Below are positions 1 through 8,280 of a stretch of 14,757 nt of DNA, piece after piece. The stretch spans positions 1 to 14,757 of the forward strand of contig JALLBK010000344.1 in NCBI GenBank assembly GCA_036940085.1, read 5' to 3'. The translations under genes were made by a program, and so were the position numbers. The notes under the pieces are model-generated. The model was not told the origin of the DNA. It ran no database searches and saw only the letters and a program-made list of their open reading frames with translations. This DNA is from Discostella pseudostelligera (taxonomy: Eukaryota > Bacillariophyta > Thalassiosirophyceae > Thalassiosirales > Thalassiosiraceae). The first letter of the stretch is position 1; each line of letters begins with the position of its first letter.

Positions 1-4
1 TACT

Positions 5-22
5 ACTAGTACTAGTACTAGT
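5..22. repeat. Three tandem ACTAGT hexamers
   Basis: ACTAGT, itself a palindrome, is repeated three times in a row at the left edge. The array may continue outside the window. It lies in the reading frame that runs into the first gene, where it would encode alternating Leu and Val. It is too short to call more than a small simple repeat. Confidence 0.7.
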
Positions 23-155
23 CTTGACCGTTCTGTCACTGACTTCAACTCCGTCGTACGCATTGATTAATGCGAGAATTGAATGTCGACGACCTGATCA
101 GTACAGTACATCACTAATTCGACAACATCAGCCAGTGCCAGTATCGGTCGCCACG

Positions 156-1016
156 ATGACAGAACCTCGTAATCATTTGCAATCATCTTCCTCAGATGAC
201 AGTGATAGTTTACTTGACGACATTACTATCCTCGGATTCGGATCACTCCTTTCAATTAAATCTGCTCGGTTAACATTCCCTACACTAAAAGATTTTCGCC
301 TTGGAAGAGTACCGAACCACCGTCGAGTTTTTGGACACCCGGCATCTATATTCTTCGAAAGAGATATTGCTCTTCTTGATACATTAGAAATGAGTAGTCT
401 CAGCTGTGAATATGAAGAGGGTCATTCATTTGTTTGCAGTGTCTTCGAAGTTCCCAATGTAGGCTTGTCGGCAATGTCGTTCGATGGAGATCATGGTAAA
501 CCTACTTCGAATTGGATTCCATCACGTGCATTCCTTGAACGAGAAGAGGAGTTTGAAATAGCACTAGTTCCATATGAAGAGCTGTCATCCACTAGCAATG
601 TATTGTCAAAAGATACAACTTCAACTTGCGTCGGCGGAACTGATGGGCCAGTGAGGTTAGGAGTAATTTGTCGCCGATCTACAGATGAGGCATACATTTC
701 ATTATGGGGCCAAGATCATTTCCAAAACAAATTCTTGAAACATGGAGTGAAAACGATATGGAATTGGCCCAAGGATTCAGGGCTAAAGCCATGCCCAGTG
801 TACTTGAGGCATTGTGTTTTGGCAAGCTACAATTGTGAAAGTGAAGACACTGATGCGTGGTCGATCGGCTGCATTGGTGGTGTTTGTTACAATAGTTTCC
901 TCGACGAGACATATTTAGCTGATCGGGAGACGAGTATTCGAGAATATTTGAATCAATATCCGGATATCATGAAGTTAGAGCCCCCAGATGCTTTACGAGA
1001 ACGGTACGGTGGTTGA
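156..1016 (+). CDS. Gamma-glutamylcyclotransferase-fold protein (AIG2/GGCT-like), possibly 5' partial
   Basis: Residue numbers count from the ATG at 156, which has an A at -3 and gives 286 residues. The N-terminus carries GFGSLLS (27-33), matching the substrate-binding loop near the start of gamma-glutamylcyclotransferase-fold proteins (usually YGSL or YGTL). REEEF (129-133) sits where the family has its catalytic Glu, in an RE-x-Y/F context. The C-terminal part has a Cys-rich stretch and FLDETYLADRETSIREYL. Family enzymes release 5-oxoproline from gamma-glutamyl compounds; the substrate here cannot be read from the sequence. The frame is open upstream to the window edge and encodes a hydrophobic leader there, so the true start may lie outside and add a signal peptide. 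No intron is needed. The fold is fairly sure; the activity is inference. Confidence 0.7.
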   Translation: MTEPRNHLQSSSSDDSDSLLDDITILGFGSLLSIKSARLTFPTLKDFRLGRVPNHRRVFGHPASIFFERDIALLDTLEMSSLSCEYEEGHSFVCSVFEVPNVGLSAMSFDGDHGKPTSNWIPSRAFLEREEEFEIALVPYEELSSTSNVLSKDTTSTCVGGTDGPVRLGVICRRSTDEAYISLWGQDHFQNKFLKHGVKTIWNWPKDSGLKPCPVYLRHCVLASYNCESEDTDAWSIGCIGGVCYNSFLDETYLADRETSIREYLNQYPDIMKLEPPDALRERYGG

Positions 1017-2293
1017 TAATGTTCGTGGCTAGTAAACTTTAATCCATCTTCCATTGTATAATCCTGCAATTTCAATCAGTACTTCATATCAACAAATTAT
1101 TATTATTAGAATTCAACGGTACCAACCTCTCAATTCGACGCCGTTGCCCAGGTATCGGTACCCGCCATGATTCTCACACTGGGTAGATGTGACCAGAGTT
1201 GGTGTATCCGCAACCGGCAAGGAACAATTTCGACATGCCCACGCGCGGTCCAAAGGAGCAGGTATGATCGTTGGACATCGGGTGTGGCACGGTGGCGGCA
1301 GCTGTTGTTGAACTGGTGATGTGAGTCATTTCACGTCTCCACTGTCTTCGACACTAATTAGTGACTTATTGGATAACGATGGCGACGACAACTCCTTCGA
1401 TCATTGACCTTTCAGAGATAGTATGATCGCAGAGCCACACTATTTTCGACTACCATGGTATTCTCCACTCTCCACTTCTGCCCATGATTCGAAATGTTGC
1501 GTTCAAAGAGAAACATGATTATTGTGAGCGTGCCGACGTGACTAGTCCAGCAGCGTTATTGAAAGGTAGATTTGGGCGTCAGCGGGGATGTACTACACTG
1601 TAGTCGAGTGAATCGAGAGTCCACCTGACTCATTCATGATAACTTCTGCCGAGTGATGATGCCGATGACCGCTGATGCCTAAGATGCTTGTGGAATTGCG
1701 CATGTGGAATTGCTATGGTATCCTGCCGCATGTCTCCCCGCACTCAAATAGTTGTAGGTACCTTCGAAGAGTTCGCGCTACCTTTCACACATCGAACATT
1801 GAGGTCACCCGATGCTTCCACTCTAACAATAGTCATTGACACAAAGGAACCAAAATAAATGTGAGACATGATCGATGGCGAGTGTTGAGACAATCAAGCC
1901 GAAAGACTTGTGTACAAGTATGAAAAATTTAGGGTCGAGGACTGACATCGAAATCGTTGGGCACTAACAACCAAAGACAGATGAAATGCGGTGCGTACAA
2001 GGACTGTACATGATGCGGTGCAAACCATCCAATCTCTAGTCCGTGCATGAATTCCTCTATCGGGTAGATAGGGAAAGTTGATTTCCATGCTAATATCTCA
2101 TTTCTTGCATTACACAAAACAACATCCAAACACAGACACATCAAATAATGATGTGGAGGAGGAGAAGTGTCATGCAACGCATTGATTTTGCATCCGCATG
2201 AAGGAGTATCTGCGAAGGTATATATGCAGATCACCGAAAAAGGATGCATGGAATATAACACATACACAGCAACAAGAGCAGCGCCAATCACCC

Positions 2294-2307
2294 GACGGCC
2301 GGCCGTC
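2294..2307. repeat. 14-bp perfect GC-rich palindrome
   Basis: GACGGCCGGCCGTC is a perfect palindrome in an otherwise AT-richer, gene-free stretch. Its function is unknown. It could be a dimeric protein-binding site or chance. Confidence 0.5.
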
Positions 2308-2628
2308 ATGATCTTCATGTGATACAAAGAATAATAACAAGTTGCGACATACCTACGACAACAGTACATACCATAACATCGAATAATTCATGATGTTGTA
2401 ATAACTAATAGCGTCCAGAGCTTTGATGCCGACACAGCCGGCTGCCAGAGCAGCAGAGACGCAGTCATCAACATCAATGACGATGGAAAAAATCACAACA
2501 TGAACTCGGCGCGGAGCCCATCGGGGCTGGGTGGCTCGCCTCAATCGGTAGAGGTGCCGGTGCCGTGGCGGGTGTGGTGGAAGTGGAAGTTGCGGAAGTA
2601 GTAGTACTATTGGTGAGTAGGTTTCGTA

Positions 2629-2657
2629 GGTAGTGGTAGTGGTAGTGGTAGTGGTAG
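2629..2657. repeat. GGTAGT hexanucleotide microsatellite
   Basis: Four perfect GGTAGT units are followed by GGTAG, then a purine-rich run with GGATGGA twice. On the minus strand it creates an artificial Leu-Pro repeat in an open frame that I do not consider a gene. It lies about 360 bp upstream of the KTI12 start. Confidence 0.8.
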
Positions 2658-2834
2658 AGGGAGGATGGAGGATGGAGAATTTATGGTATGTGTTGGTGGA
2701 TTTTGGATTGGTGTTGGATGTTGGGCCCGGCCGCTGCGCGCTGATTGTTTGTGTGGTTCTGCCGCTTTGGCGAATTTTCCTACGTCATCATTGTAGCAAC
2801 TGTCACTGACAGTAGACGACGAAAAGACGGAATG

Positions 2835-2845
2835 GTCTGTCTGTC
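2835..2845 (+). promoter_or_regulatory. GTCTGTCYGTC motif upstream of KTI12
   Basis: GTCTGTCTGTC lies about 170 bp upstream of the KTI12 ATG. The same 11-mer, allowing one pyrimidine change, occurs twice in the divergent promoter at 6946-6985. A 10-of-11 match in reverse orientation lies upstream of the MgtC-like gene. No factor is known to me for it. Calling it regulatory is inference from its recurrence in upstream regions. Confidence 0.3.
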
Positions 2846-3013
2846 CGCGACGAGGAGGAGAGGTGGTGGTGGTGGAGGGTGGCGGTCGGCTGATTCTGCA
2901 CCATGCACTCTGCACTATGCATAATGACAATGGCAATACAGCTCAACAAGTAGAAGATAGACATGGCATTCCCCCGTCGATAGCCCCAGACCAATAGTTC
3001 GTGCACAAAAGCC

Positions 3014-4345
3014 ATGCCATCTCTGATTCTCACAGGCCATCCCTGCGTCGGCAAAACGACCTTCGCCCAACTCCTCGGCACCCGCGCCCTCCAACACCCC
3101 TCCAAGATTGTATCTCATGTCATTCACATTCGCGAATGCACATCCCGTCCTGATCAGACCAAGGCAGAATGCTATTCCAATTCGCATACGGAGAAATCGA
3201 CACGCGCGGCGTTGAAATCGGAATTTGATCGAGCGGTCATGTCGAAAAAGAATAATGCTGATAGTCGTAGTGACGGCGACGATAGAAGAAGTTCTGGTTC
3301 TACGCTTGTGATATTAGATTCGCTCAATTACATCAAAGGATATCGATATGAATTGTATTGCATATCCAAAGCTGCCGGTGAGAGGCACGGAGTTATCTGG
3401 ATCATGGGGAGTAGTTCAGATGGAGATGCTAATCGAACAGTGGGTGCTACCTCTGTGAGTGATGAATTGGCTAAAACAAGAAATCGACAAAGGAGAGACA
3501 TCAACAATGATGATCTCGATGGATATTATCAAGATGATGAAACTTTGGATGCATTAGTACTGCGTTATGAACCTCCCGATGATAAGAATCGATGGGAAAA
3601 TCCACTGTACAAAGTGGATGTGACAAGTGTGTTGCCATGGGGAAAGGATGGAACGCTGGTCATCCCAGCAGACGACGGTATCAATTCCAACACTCCGCTC
3701 AAAAAGAATCCAAAGGAGGATAGTAACATGAAAGAACCGATAGAGAATGATCCAAAACCAGTGATACAATCGGCATCTGGATTCAAACGACGCAGCAAAA
3801 AGACCACAGCTTCAGAACCTCGTTTGTCAGTTCAGCATCCAGTGTCGTCGATCTCTAAACCCCAATCTAGAGTGCCTTTCAGCATGGCATCTCGAAATTT
3901 AACAGCGGTTGCCAGCAGTACCGCAGAACTATGCAATCCAATGAAACAAAAGATGGAAGATGTCATTGATGAAATTCTAGACTCATTTTTTATTTCTACT
4001 GCACCGTTACAAGAGGGCATGTCAACGCTCAAACTTGTTTCTGCCGAGTCCAATGTACTCAATGAAGCCGACAGCCTCACCCAACGCATAAACAATGAGA
4101 TTCTGCAGGCACTAAACATGGCAATCGCACAGTCGGAAACTAGTACCTCAGGCATGAAGAGGATAACCATTGAGAATGGAAAGCGTCAGCGAACAATGAA
4201 ACTATCCAAACCTTTGCATGTGGATGAATTACGAAACTGTCGGAGACAGTTCCTTAAGTGGATTTCTACTCATCCTATGCAGGCTGGTACGATGGAGGAG
4301 GATATTGTGGACGTGTACATTTCTTTCATTGAGTCCAATGTTTGA
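3014..4345 (+). CDS. KTI12: KTI12-like Elongator-associated P-loop protein
   Basis: KTI12 is a cytosolic and nuclear partner of the Elongator complex. It supports tRNA wobble-uridine modification and is related to the PSTK kinase family. This single-exon protein of 443 residues starts directly with the nucleotide-binding domain. The Walker A loop GHPCVGKTT is at 8-16. The conserved LDSLNYIKGYRYELYCISK (101-119) includes the Walker B-like Asp102. The family signature LRYEPPDDKNRWENPLYKVD spans 183-202. A variable linker (about 211-290) leads to the helical C-terminal domain with LTQRINNEILQAL (355-367) and LRNCRRQFLKW (406-416), the region linked to tRNA binding. It is longer than yeast Kti12 (about 313 residues) because of this linker and a Ser/Asp-rich insert at 77-97. 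The ATG at 3014 leaves almost nothing before the P-loop, as usual in the family. It converges on the downstream thioredoxin gene. Confidence 0.93.
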   Translation: MPSLILTGHPCVGKTTFAQLLGTRALQHPSKIVSHVIHIRECTSRPDQTKAECYSNSHTEKSTRAALKSEFDRAVMSKKNNADSRSDGDDRRSSGSTLVILDSLNYIKGYRYELYCISKAAGERHGVIWIMGSSSDGDANRTVGATSVSDELAKTRNRQRRDINNDDLDGYYQDDETLDALVLRYEPPDDKNRWENPLYKVDVTSVLPWGKDGTLVIPADDGINSNTPLKKNPKEDSNMKEPIENDPKPVIQSASGFKRRSKKTTASEPRLSVQHPVSSISKPQSRVPFSMASRNLTAVASSTAELCNPMKQKMEDVIDEILDSFFISTAPLQEGMSTLKLVSAESNVLNEADSLTQRINNEILQALNMAIAQSETSTSGMKRITIENGKRQRTMKLSKPLHVDELRNCRRQFLKWISTHPMQAGTMEEDIVDVYISFIESNV

Positions 4346-4571
4346 TAAGAGATGAAAAGTGGAATGGTAACACGCTAATGTCAGAGCGTTGGTTGAAAGA
4401 TACATATATTATTTTCTCGACTTCAATACTACAAATCATTCTTGTAATGCTCCACAATGAAGACGAGATGGAAAGCATCGAGGGCAAAGGAGCCTCGTAA
4501 ATTCTCTGAAGCATAGACAAAGTAACAGCCCCTCAAACAACTCCGTTCGTGTGTGATACCTCTCCCTCCCT

Positions 4572-5360
4572 TCAATCCTTCTTTTTCTTCTTCGACTTCG
4601 ACTCATCACTATCACTCCCCATGAGCAGCATCACAATAACACCAAACCAAAATCCAATAAATGCTCCCATGGCCAGTAGCACCGTTGCCGCATTTTTCCT
4701 CATACTAAGAATGTGATCGAAATCATCCAAGAGATATGTCAAATGTTTGTTGTTCGAAGTCAACTCCTCAAATTTCTGTCGCAACTCTTTCATCTTGATC
4801 TCAAACATGGATGGTGCCGGTGGGATACTATCTTCGGCAACAGCCGACTTGTACCCCGCCGTAACGAATTCGTACATTGCATCGATGGTACGTGCCCCCC
4901 TGTAATTATACATTTTCCGATCGGCAAAGTATTTGAGTGTGGGATAACTTTGGACCTTGAAGCGTTTGGCCACCTCTACTTCTTTGGTGGCGTCGACTTT
5001 GGCTAGTAGGATGCCATCTTGTGAATTATTTTCCTGTAAACGTTCGTCGAGGTCCTCCCTGTTATGGTAATGGTAAAGAGCGAGTGTGTATTTTCAACAA
5101 CAAATATTAATAAAGTGTACATGACAATACGGGCTTGTCATTATCCGCAATAAACATACTCACCAAATTGGCGCTAACGTCTTGCAGTGACCGCACCACG
5201 GAGCCATAAATTTAACGAACCATTTGCCAGTGGTTTGACCCGTCGACGCCTGCGTTTGGTGCTCGAATGTAGCATCCGTGAGATCGATGACTTTCGCGAT
5301 GGTAGGTGGCATCGAAAAAAGCAGGGCTATGCATGCGGTGACGAATACGATTGCCCTCAT
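4572..5360 (-). CDS. Single-domain ER thioredoxin transmembrane protein (TMX/PDI-like), one intron
   Basis: Exons at 5164-5360 and 4572-5058 join to 227 residues. Residues 1-22 form a signal peptide ending near TIA. A thioredoxin fold follows with the disulfide-isomerase active site WCGHC (CGHC at 56-59), KVDAT (86-90) and the cis-Pro at 105 in SYPT. A linker with coiled-coil tendency (about 146-185) leads to one transmembrane segment (189-212). The short cytosolic end is KSKKKKKD, whose last four residues fit the KKXX rule for ER retrieval. This is the layout of TMX-type oxidoreductases: a luminal redox domain anchored in the ER membrane, acting in disulfide formation or repair. The ATG at 5360 is chosen because it begins a clean signal peptide; the frame runs further up only to a TTG. 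It converges with KTI12 and lies downstream of the PI synthase gene. The specific substrate is unknown. Confidence 0.88.
5059..5163 (-). other. Intron of the ER thioredoxin gene
   Basis: The 105-bp intron has a GTGAGT donor (from 5163) and an AACAG acceptor (ending at 5059). It splits the Trp codon after LAPI in phase 2, and joining gives APIW-EDLDERLQ in frame. Without splicing, translation stops at TGA four bases into the intron. Confidence 0.88.
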
Positions 5361-5933
5361 TTTGCGAGAATGAACGATCGATGGTGACGATAGACGGAAT
5401 GAGGTAGGTGGCAAAGGGCGAAGAAGTAGGTAGGTGGCTGTGGGCCTATGGGTCGGCGGATACTATGGTAGCGATCTTGGAGGCGGAAAGTATCATTGTG
5501 TGCCGCTCTGTGCAGCTGCAACTAACATACACTGGCGGGATGGTTTGGCGGGAGACTTCGAAATAATATGGCGGGAAAGTATCGCACGGAGATTTCAGCT
5601 TCAGCTGACTCGACTTCTCTTGATTACACGTGGAAGAGAATGCTTTCAGTTGCTTTCGCAATGCATGATGCGATGGTCGATAGATGTTGATAGAGAGGTC
5701 TACTTTGAACTCCGAGAGATCGTTAATAGATTCCATTATATTTAATAGTATCGCTTAATAAACGAGAGTTCCTTGAAGTTATTGCCCACTGAGTTCTGAT
5801 ATGCCATTATGCGATTCCGCACCGACTCCCTTTCGATGCTCACAATCACACCGAAACAGATAACATGGACTACGATACTTTATGCAGAAGTCGTCGTCAA
5901 CGGTTGGATATTGTTGTGTTATAACCGCTTGTC
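5361..5933. other. Upstream region of the ER thioredoxin gene
   Basis: This 573-bp spacer lies between the tandem minus-strand PI synthase and thioredoxin genes. It must hold the 3' UTR of the first and the promoter of the second. Short open frames here have no recognisable domain. The clearest structure is a cluster of three E2F-like sites, listed separately. Confidence 0.5.
5533..5578. promoter_or_regulatory. Cluster of three E2F-like sites
   Basis: TGGCGGGA occurs three times in 46 bp: at 5533-5540, within TTTGGCGGGA at 5544-5553, and within ATGGCGGGAAA at 5568-5578. The last two resemble the plant and animal E2F/DP consensus (TTTSSCGC, TTTCCCGCC). They lie about 170-220 bp upstream of the thioredoxin start. 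Binding is inference. Confidence 0.4.
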
Positions 5934-6774
5934 CTACTTATTCTTCAATTTCGCATCTTGTTCGGCAACAGCATAACACGACGAGCATAGTTGACTAACA
6001 TTCACCACTTGTTTTACTGCACAAGCAGGACCTGATATCATCAAAAAATACTCAACACCCATTTTGATGATTCCATAAAATTCTGTTTCCGTAGTTGCGT
6101 TCACGTTTACCCTTGCAAGAATGTAGAGCGCCACATACGTAAATTCTGCCCCCACGCAGCAATAACCAAAAAATGGGTATGACATATAGTACCATCGAAC
6201 GAGGAAGAATCGTCCCTTGTTCCCATCTGCAGATTTGTGATGTTGCTGCAGTGATGTTGTTGAGTACATTTGGCACCAATGACTGGAAATATCCAAAATT
6301 ATCAGCATTGTGAATAGCTGATGGAAATTTCGTCCAGTGTAGTAATGCATTGTCGTGAGATTGGGAAAAGGAATGTTAGAGTCAGATATTTGCAAAAATG
6401 GCGTATGAATGGAATGTTGCTGTCATATCAGCAGAGAAATCTGCCACCTGAACATGACGTACCAAAACTAATGTCGGTTCTTCTGAATATTCTCGCGACA
6501 AAACACAAAGCAATCCAGCGGTAGAACAACGATCAGTGACCATATCTATCAACCCCCCAAAGGCACTACATTGATTATATTTTCGTGCGGCCATGCCATC
6601 GAATAAATCGCCGACGAAGGACGCCACGTAGCATGTGATTGCAATGATCCAATGGGTGGGAGAACATATCATTAGGACGATACTCGAGAGCGTGAGTGCT
6701 ACTCGAAGATAGCCGATGATATTTGGGATGTAGACCAGGACATCCCCCGCCGTTGTCTGACTCGACGTGGCCAT
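5934..6774 (-). CDS. PIS1: CDP-diacylglycerol-inositol 3-phosphatidyltransferase (phosphatidylinositol synthase), one intron
   Basis: The enzyme joins CDP-diacylglycerol and myo-inositol to make phosphatidylinositol in the ER membrane. Exons at 6463-6774 and 5934-6317 give 231 residues, close to yeast (220) and plant (about 227) enzymes. The CDP-alcohol phosphatidyltransferase signature is complete: D56-x2-D59-G60-x2-A63-R64-x8-G73-x3-D77-x3-D81, supplying the metal-binding aspartates. PI-synthase features outside it include VYIPNIIGYLRV (14-25), LDISSHWCQMYS (112-123) and a late KQVVNVSQL (206-214). Several hydrophobic helices fit the six-helix fold. The ATG at 6774 places the first conserved helix at the usual distance. 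It is divergent from the plastid-protein gene across 416 bp and in tandem with the ER thioredoxin gene. The function is well supported; nothing is missing. Confidence 0.94.
6318..6462 (-). other. Intron of the PI synthase gene
   Basis: The 145-bp intron has a GTACGT donor (from 6462) and a CATCAG acceptor (ending at 6318), in phase 0. Joining gives EYSEEPTLVL-LFTMLIILDISSHW, which matches the family spacing between the catalytic helices and the DISSHW block. If retained, the frame adds 26 residues and stops. Confidence 0.85.
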
Positions 6775-7190
6775 GATGGCGATGAAGAGGAAGAAGAGGA
6801 AGGGGGTGGAGTTGGTTTAGTGACGGTGGTACTTTTCTATTCTACCACAGCGGTGGCAAGATCATGGTGCATGGTGTGTGGGCGCTGGGCGCTGGGCGCA
6901 AGATAGAGCAAGAGGCATAAAATGGCGGGAGCGAACAGAATACTAGTCTGTCTGTCGACGTGCCCAAAGATCCAGTCTGTCCGTCGAAGTCTATGCATCG
7001 CGCGGAGGAAAGGAAATATAGCGCGCCTTCTCCCGCCTTCTCTCCGCCACGTATGCGCCGTCCGTCGCGTCATCGTCGTCGGTTCTCGGTTCATCTCCAT
7101 CTCGCAGCCACTGCTGCGAAGCATGCCTGAAATCGTCGGTAGCGGTAGCCGGTATCGTAGCACATAAACATCAAAGCAACAAATACAACG
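6775..7190. promoter_or_regulatory. Divergent promoter of PI synthase and the lumen protein
   Basis: These 416 bp separate two divergent starts and so must serve both genes. The half next to PI synthase is purine-rich on the plus strand. Visible elements are the two GTCTGTCYGTC copies (listed separately), TGGCGGGA at 6923-6930 and the reverse-complement TCCCGCC at 7031-7037. No clear TATA box is seen near the plastid gene, where the leader is A/C-rich. Confidence 0.5.
6945..6987 (+). repeat. 14-bp direct repeat in the divergent promoter
   Basis: AGTCTGTCTGTCGA (6945-6958) and AGTCTGTCCGTCGA (6974-6987) match at 13 of 14 positions with a 29-bp period. They share the core GTCTGTCYGTC with the KTI12 upstream region. 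They are probably paired protein-binding sites, by inference. Confidence 0.5.
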
Positions 7191-7775
7191 ATGAAGTTCT
7201 CCTCAACAATACTCTTCGCCCCTCTTATGGCGCCAGGAGCGCTCGCTTTCCTTCCGGCATCGTCGACGCAACAAAGAGCGACAAAGGAAATAATGCAATC
7301 ACTGCATGCGACGAAACCTTCGACAGCCACAACAGCAATAACCGCCGCCGCCTCCGCCTCTGTCATGCTTGGAATTGGGCTCTCCACCCAGGCCGCCTTC
7401 GCCAGCGACGTCGCAGCTCTTGAACAACCATCTCAATATTATTCCTCAACATCGATTCTATCTTCGAGCACAGTCGTTCTTGCCGAAATAGAAAAATTCA
7501 CTCTACCCTCCTACGATGCATCGAAAGGCTCGGTACTCATCGACATTAGCAGCGATCTTCAAACTGTCAATAAAAAGACAATGACACTGGCCAAGGAGAG
7601 GCGGGAGAAGACGGACACTTCGGCGGAAAAGTTGCAGGCAGATGAGATGAGACGTGCGGAGAAGGATGGCAGTTCATTGTTAGAAAGTCTACTTGGAGAA
7701 TCGGATCTAGATCGAAGGGCAAGGATCGAGGCCGAGAAGGCTGAGACTAGGGCCAATCGCTGGAATACTTTTTGA
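7191..7775 (+). CDS. Predicted thylakoid-lumen protein of unknown function
   Basis: I do not recognise the mature protein. The 194-residue precursor has the layered targeting of diatom lumen proteins. Residues 1-19 are a signal peptide, cut at ALA|FLP, matching the ASAFAP-type motif needed for import into the secondary plastid. A basic, Ser/Thr-rich transit stretch follows (about 20-50). A second hydrophobic segment (about 53-68) ends in AFA (69-71), a thylakoid processing site. There is no twin-Arg, so Sec export is more likely than Tat. The mature part (about 72-194, 123 residues) has EIEKFTLPSYDASKG (99-113) and then a highly charged, probably helical region (about 128-190) ending in NRWNTF. 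A small photosystem-associated or other lumen factor is plausible but unproven. The ATG is set by the clean signal peptide. Confidence 0.8.
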   Translation: MKFSSTILFAPLMAPGALAFLPASSTQQRATKEIMQSLHATKPSTATTAITAAASASVMLGIGLSTQAAFASDVAALEQPSQYYSSTSILSSSTVVLAEIEKFTLPSYDASKGSVLIDISSDLQTVNKKTMTLAKERREKTDTSAEKLQADEMRRAEKDGSSLLESLLGESDLDRRARIEAEKAETRANRWNTF

Positions 7776-8280
7776 GGCGGGATTTTGGGTGCTTGATTGT
7801 TCTCGCAATGTTGTATGGGTGTATGGGTTGGGAACTTGTTTTAACGCACACTCTTCACTCATCATGAACGTCCATAATGAAACATCGATGAGATTGAGAT
7901 CTGGATCTACGGATCTCATCTCTCATACAATAGAGCATGAATATTGCTATGACGTTCCTTGAAAGTAAGATGTGAGGAATGGGAATAGTGTGGTTGAACG
8001 AATTGCTTGGTTGACAACTAAACAGGGTAGGGACCACTAGAATCAAGGTACAGATTTTTGCATGTTCTTTTACAATACTCAATCTTTAGTAAAAAGTCAG
8101 TATTGGAGTGCAGAAGATGATAGCAGGAATACATAAGTATAGAGTCGCGTTCAGAAACGTTCAAATGGTCCACCCTTTTAACCGCACTTCGCACATCAGA
8201 GCCAGAGTAGAGAGTAGAAGTCAGGAGCATGAGATCCCTTCACGTCAAAACAATTGTAATCTCTCATCGGCTAGGAACTA
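7776..8280. other. Intergenic region between convergent genes
   Basis: These 505 bp hold the 3' ends of the lumen-protein gene and the large membrane-protein gene. Open frames here are short and have no recognisable domain. The only structure I see is an imperfect inverted repeat at 7889-7925. Confidence 0.5.
7889..7925. repeat. Imperfect inverted repeat, possible hairpin
   Basis: The left arm TGAGATTGAGATC (7889-7901) pairs with the right arm GATCTCATCTCTCA (7912-7925), with one unpaired base or mismatch, around a 10-base loop. It lies about 115 bp past the lumen-protein stop, between convergent genes. It could act in 3' end formation or RNA stability, or be chance. Confidence 0.4.

Larger units (their letters stand above)
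1017..3013. other. Two-kilobase stretch without a convincing gene
   Basis: No reading frame of about 60 codons or more exists from 1017 to about 1890 on either strand. Beyond that, only minus-strand frames of doubtful quality appear, for example 1929-2369 and 2353-2544. They have no recognisable domain, and the second has no ATG start. The stretch holds an 11-bp direct repeat (1689-1699 and 1703-1713, TGTGGAATTGC), two AP-1/Gcn4-like TGASTCA sites (near 1322 and 1626), a 14-bp GC palindrome (2294-2307) and a GGTAGT microsatellite. The last 300 bases must hold the KTI12 promoter. A non-coding RNA or decayed element is possible, but I see no direct sign of one. Confidence 0.5.

Noticed and set aside
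1929..2369. Minus-strand 146-codon open frame with an ATG
   Set aside because: It has no recognisable domain, its composition is rich in Cys, His, Tyr and Pro, and it has no supporting splice partner. The overlapping upstream frame at 2353-2544 begins only at TTG. Possible but not supported.
2607..2936. Minus-strand frame ending in Leu-Pro repeats
   Set aside because: The repeats come from the GGTAGT microsatellite, and the rest is low-complexity Ser/Thr/Pro with no domain.
3554..4170. Minus-strand frames antisense to KTI12
   Set aside because: They mirror the KTI12 coding frame and show no recognisable features.
5434..5745. Overlapping frames on both strands upstream of the ER thioredoxin gene
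   Set aside because: They have no domain, no targeting signal and no splice partner. The region is better read as promoter and 3' UTR.
6837..7167. Frames on both strands in the PI synthase/lumen-protein spacer
   Set aside because: They lie in a 416-bp divergent promoter, are Arg-rich by composition and have no domain.
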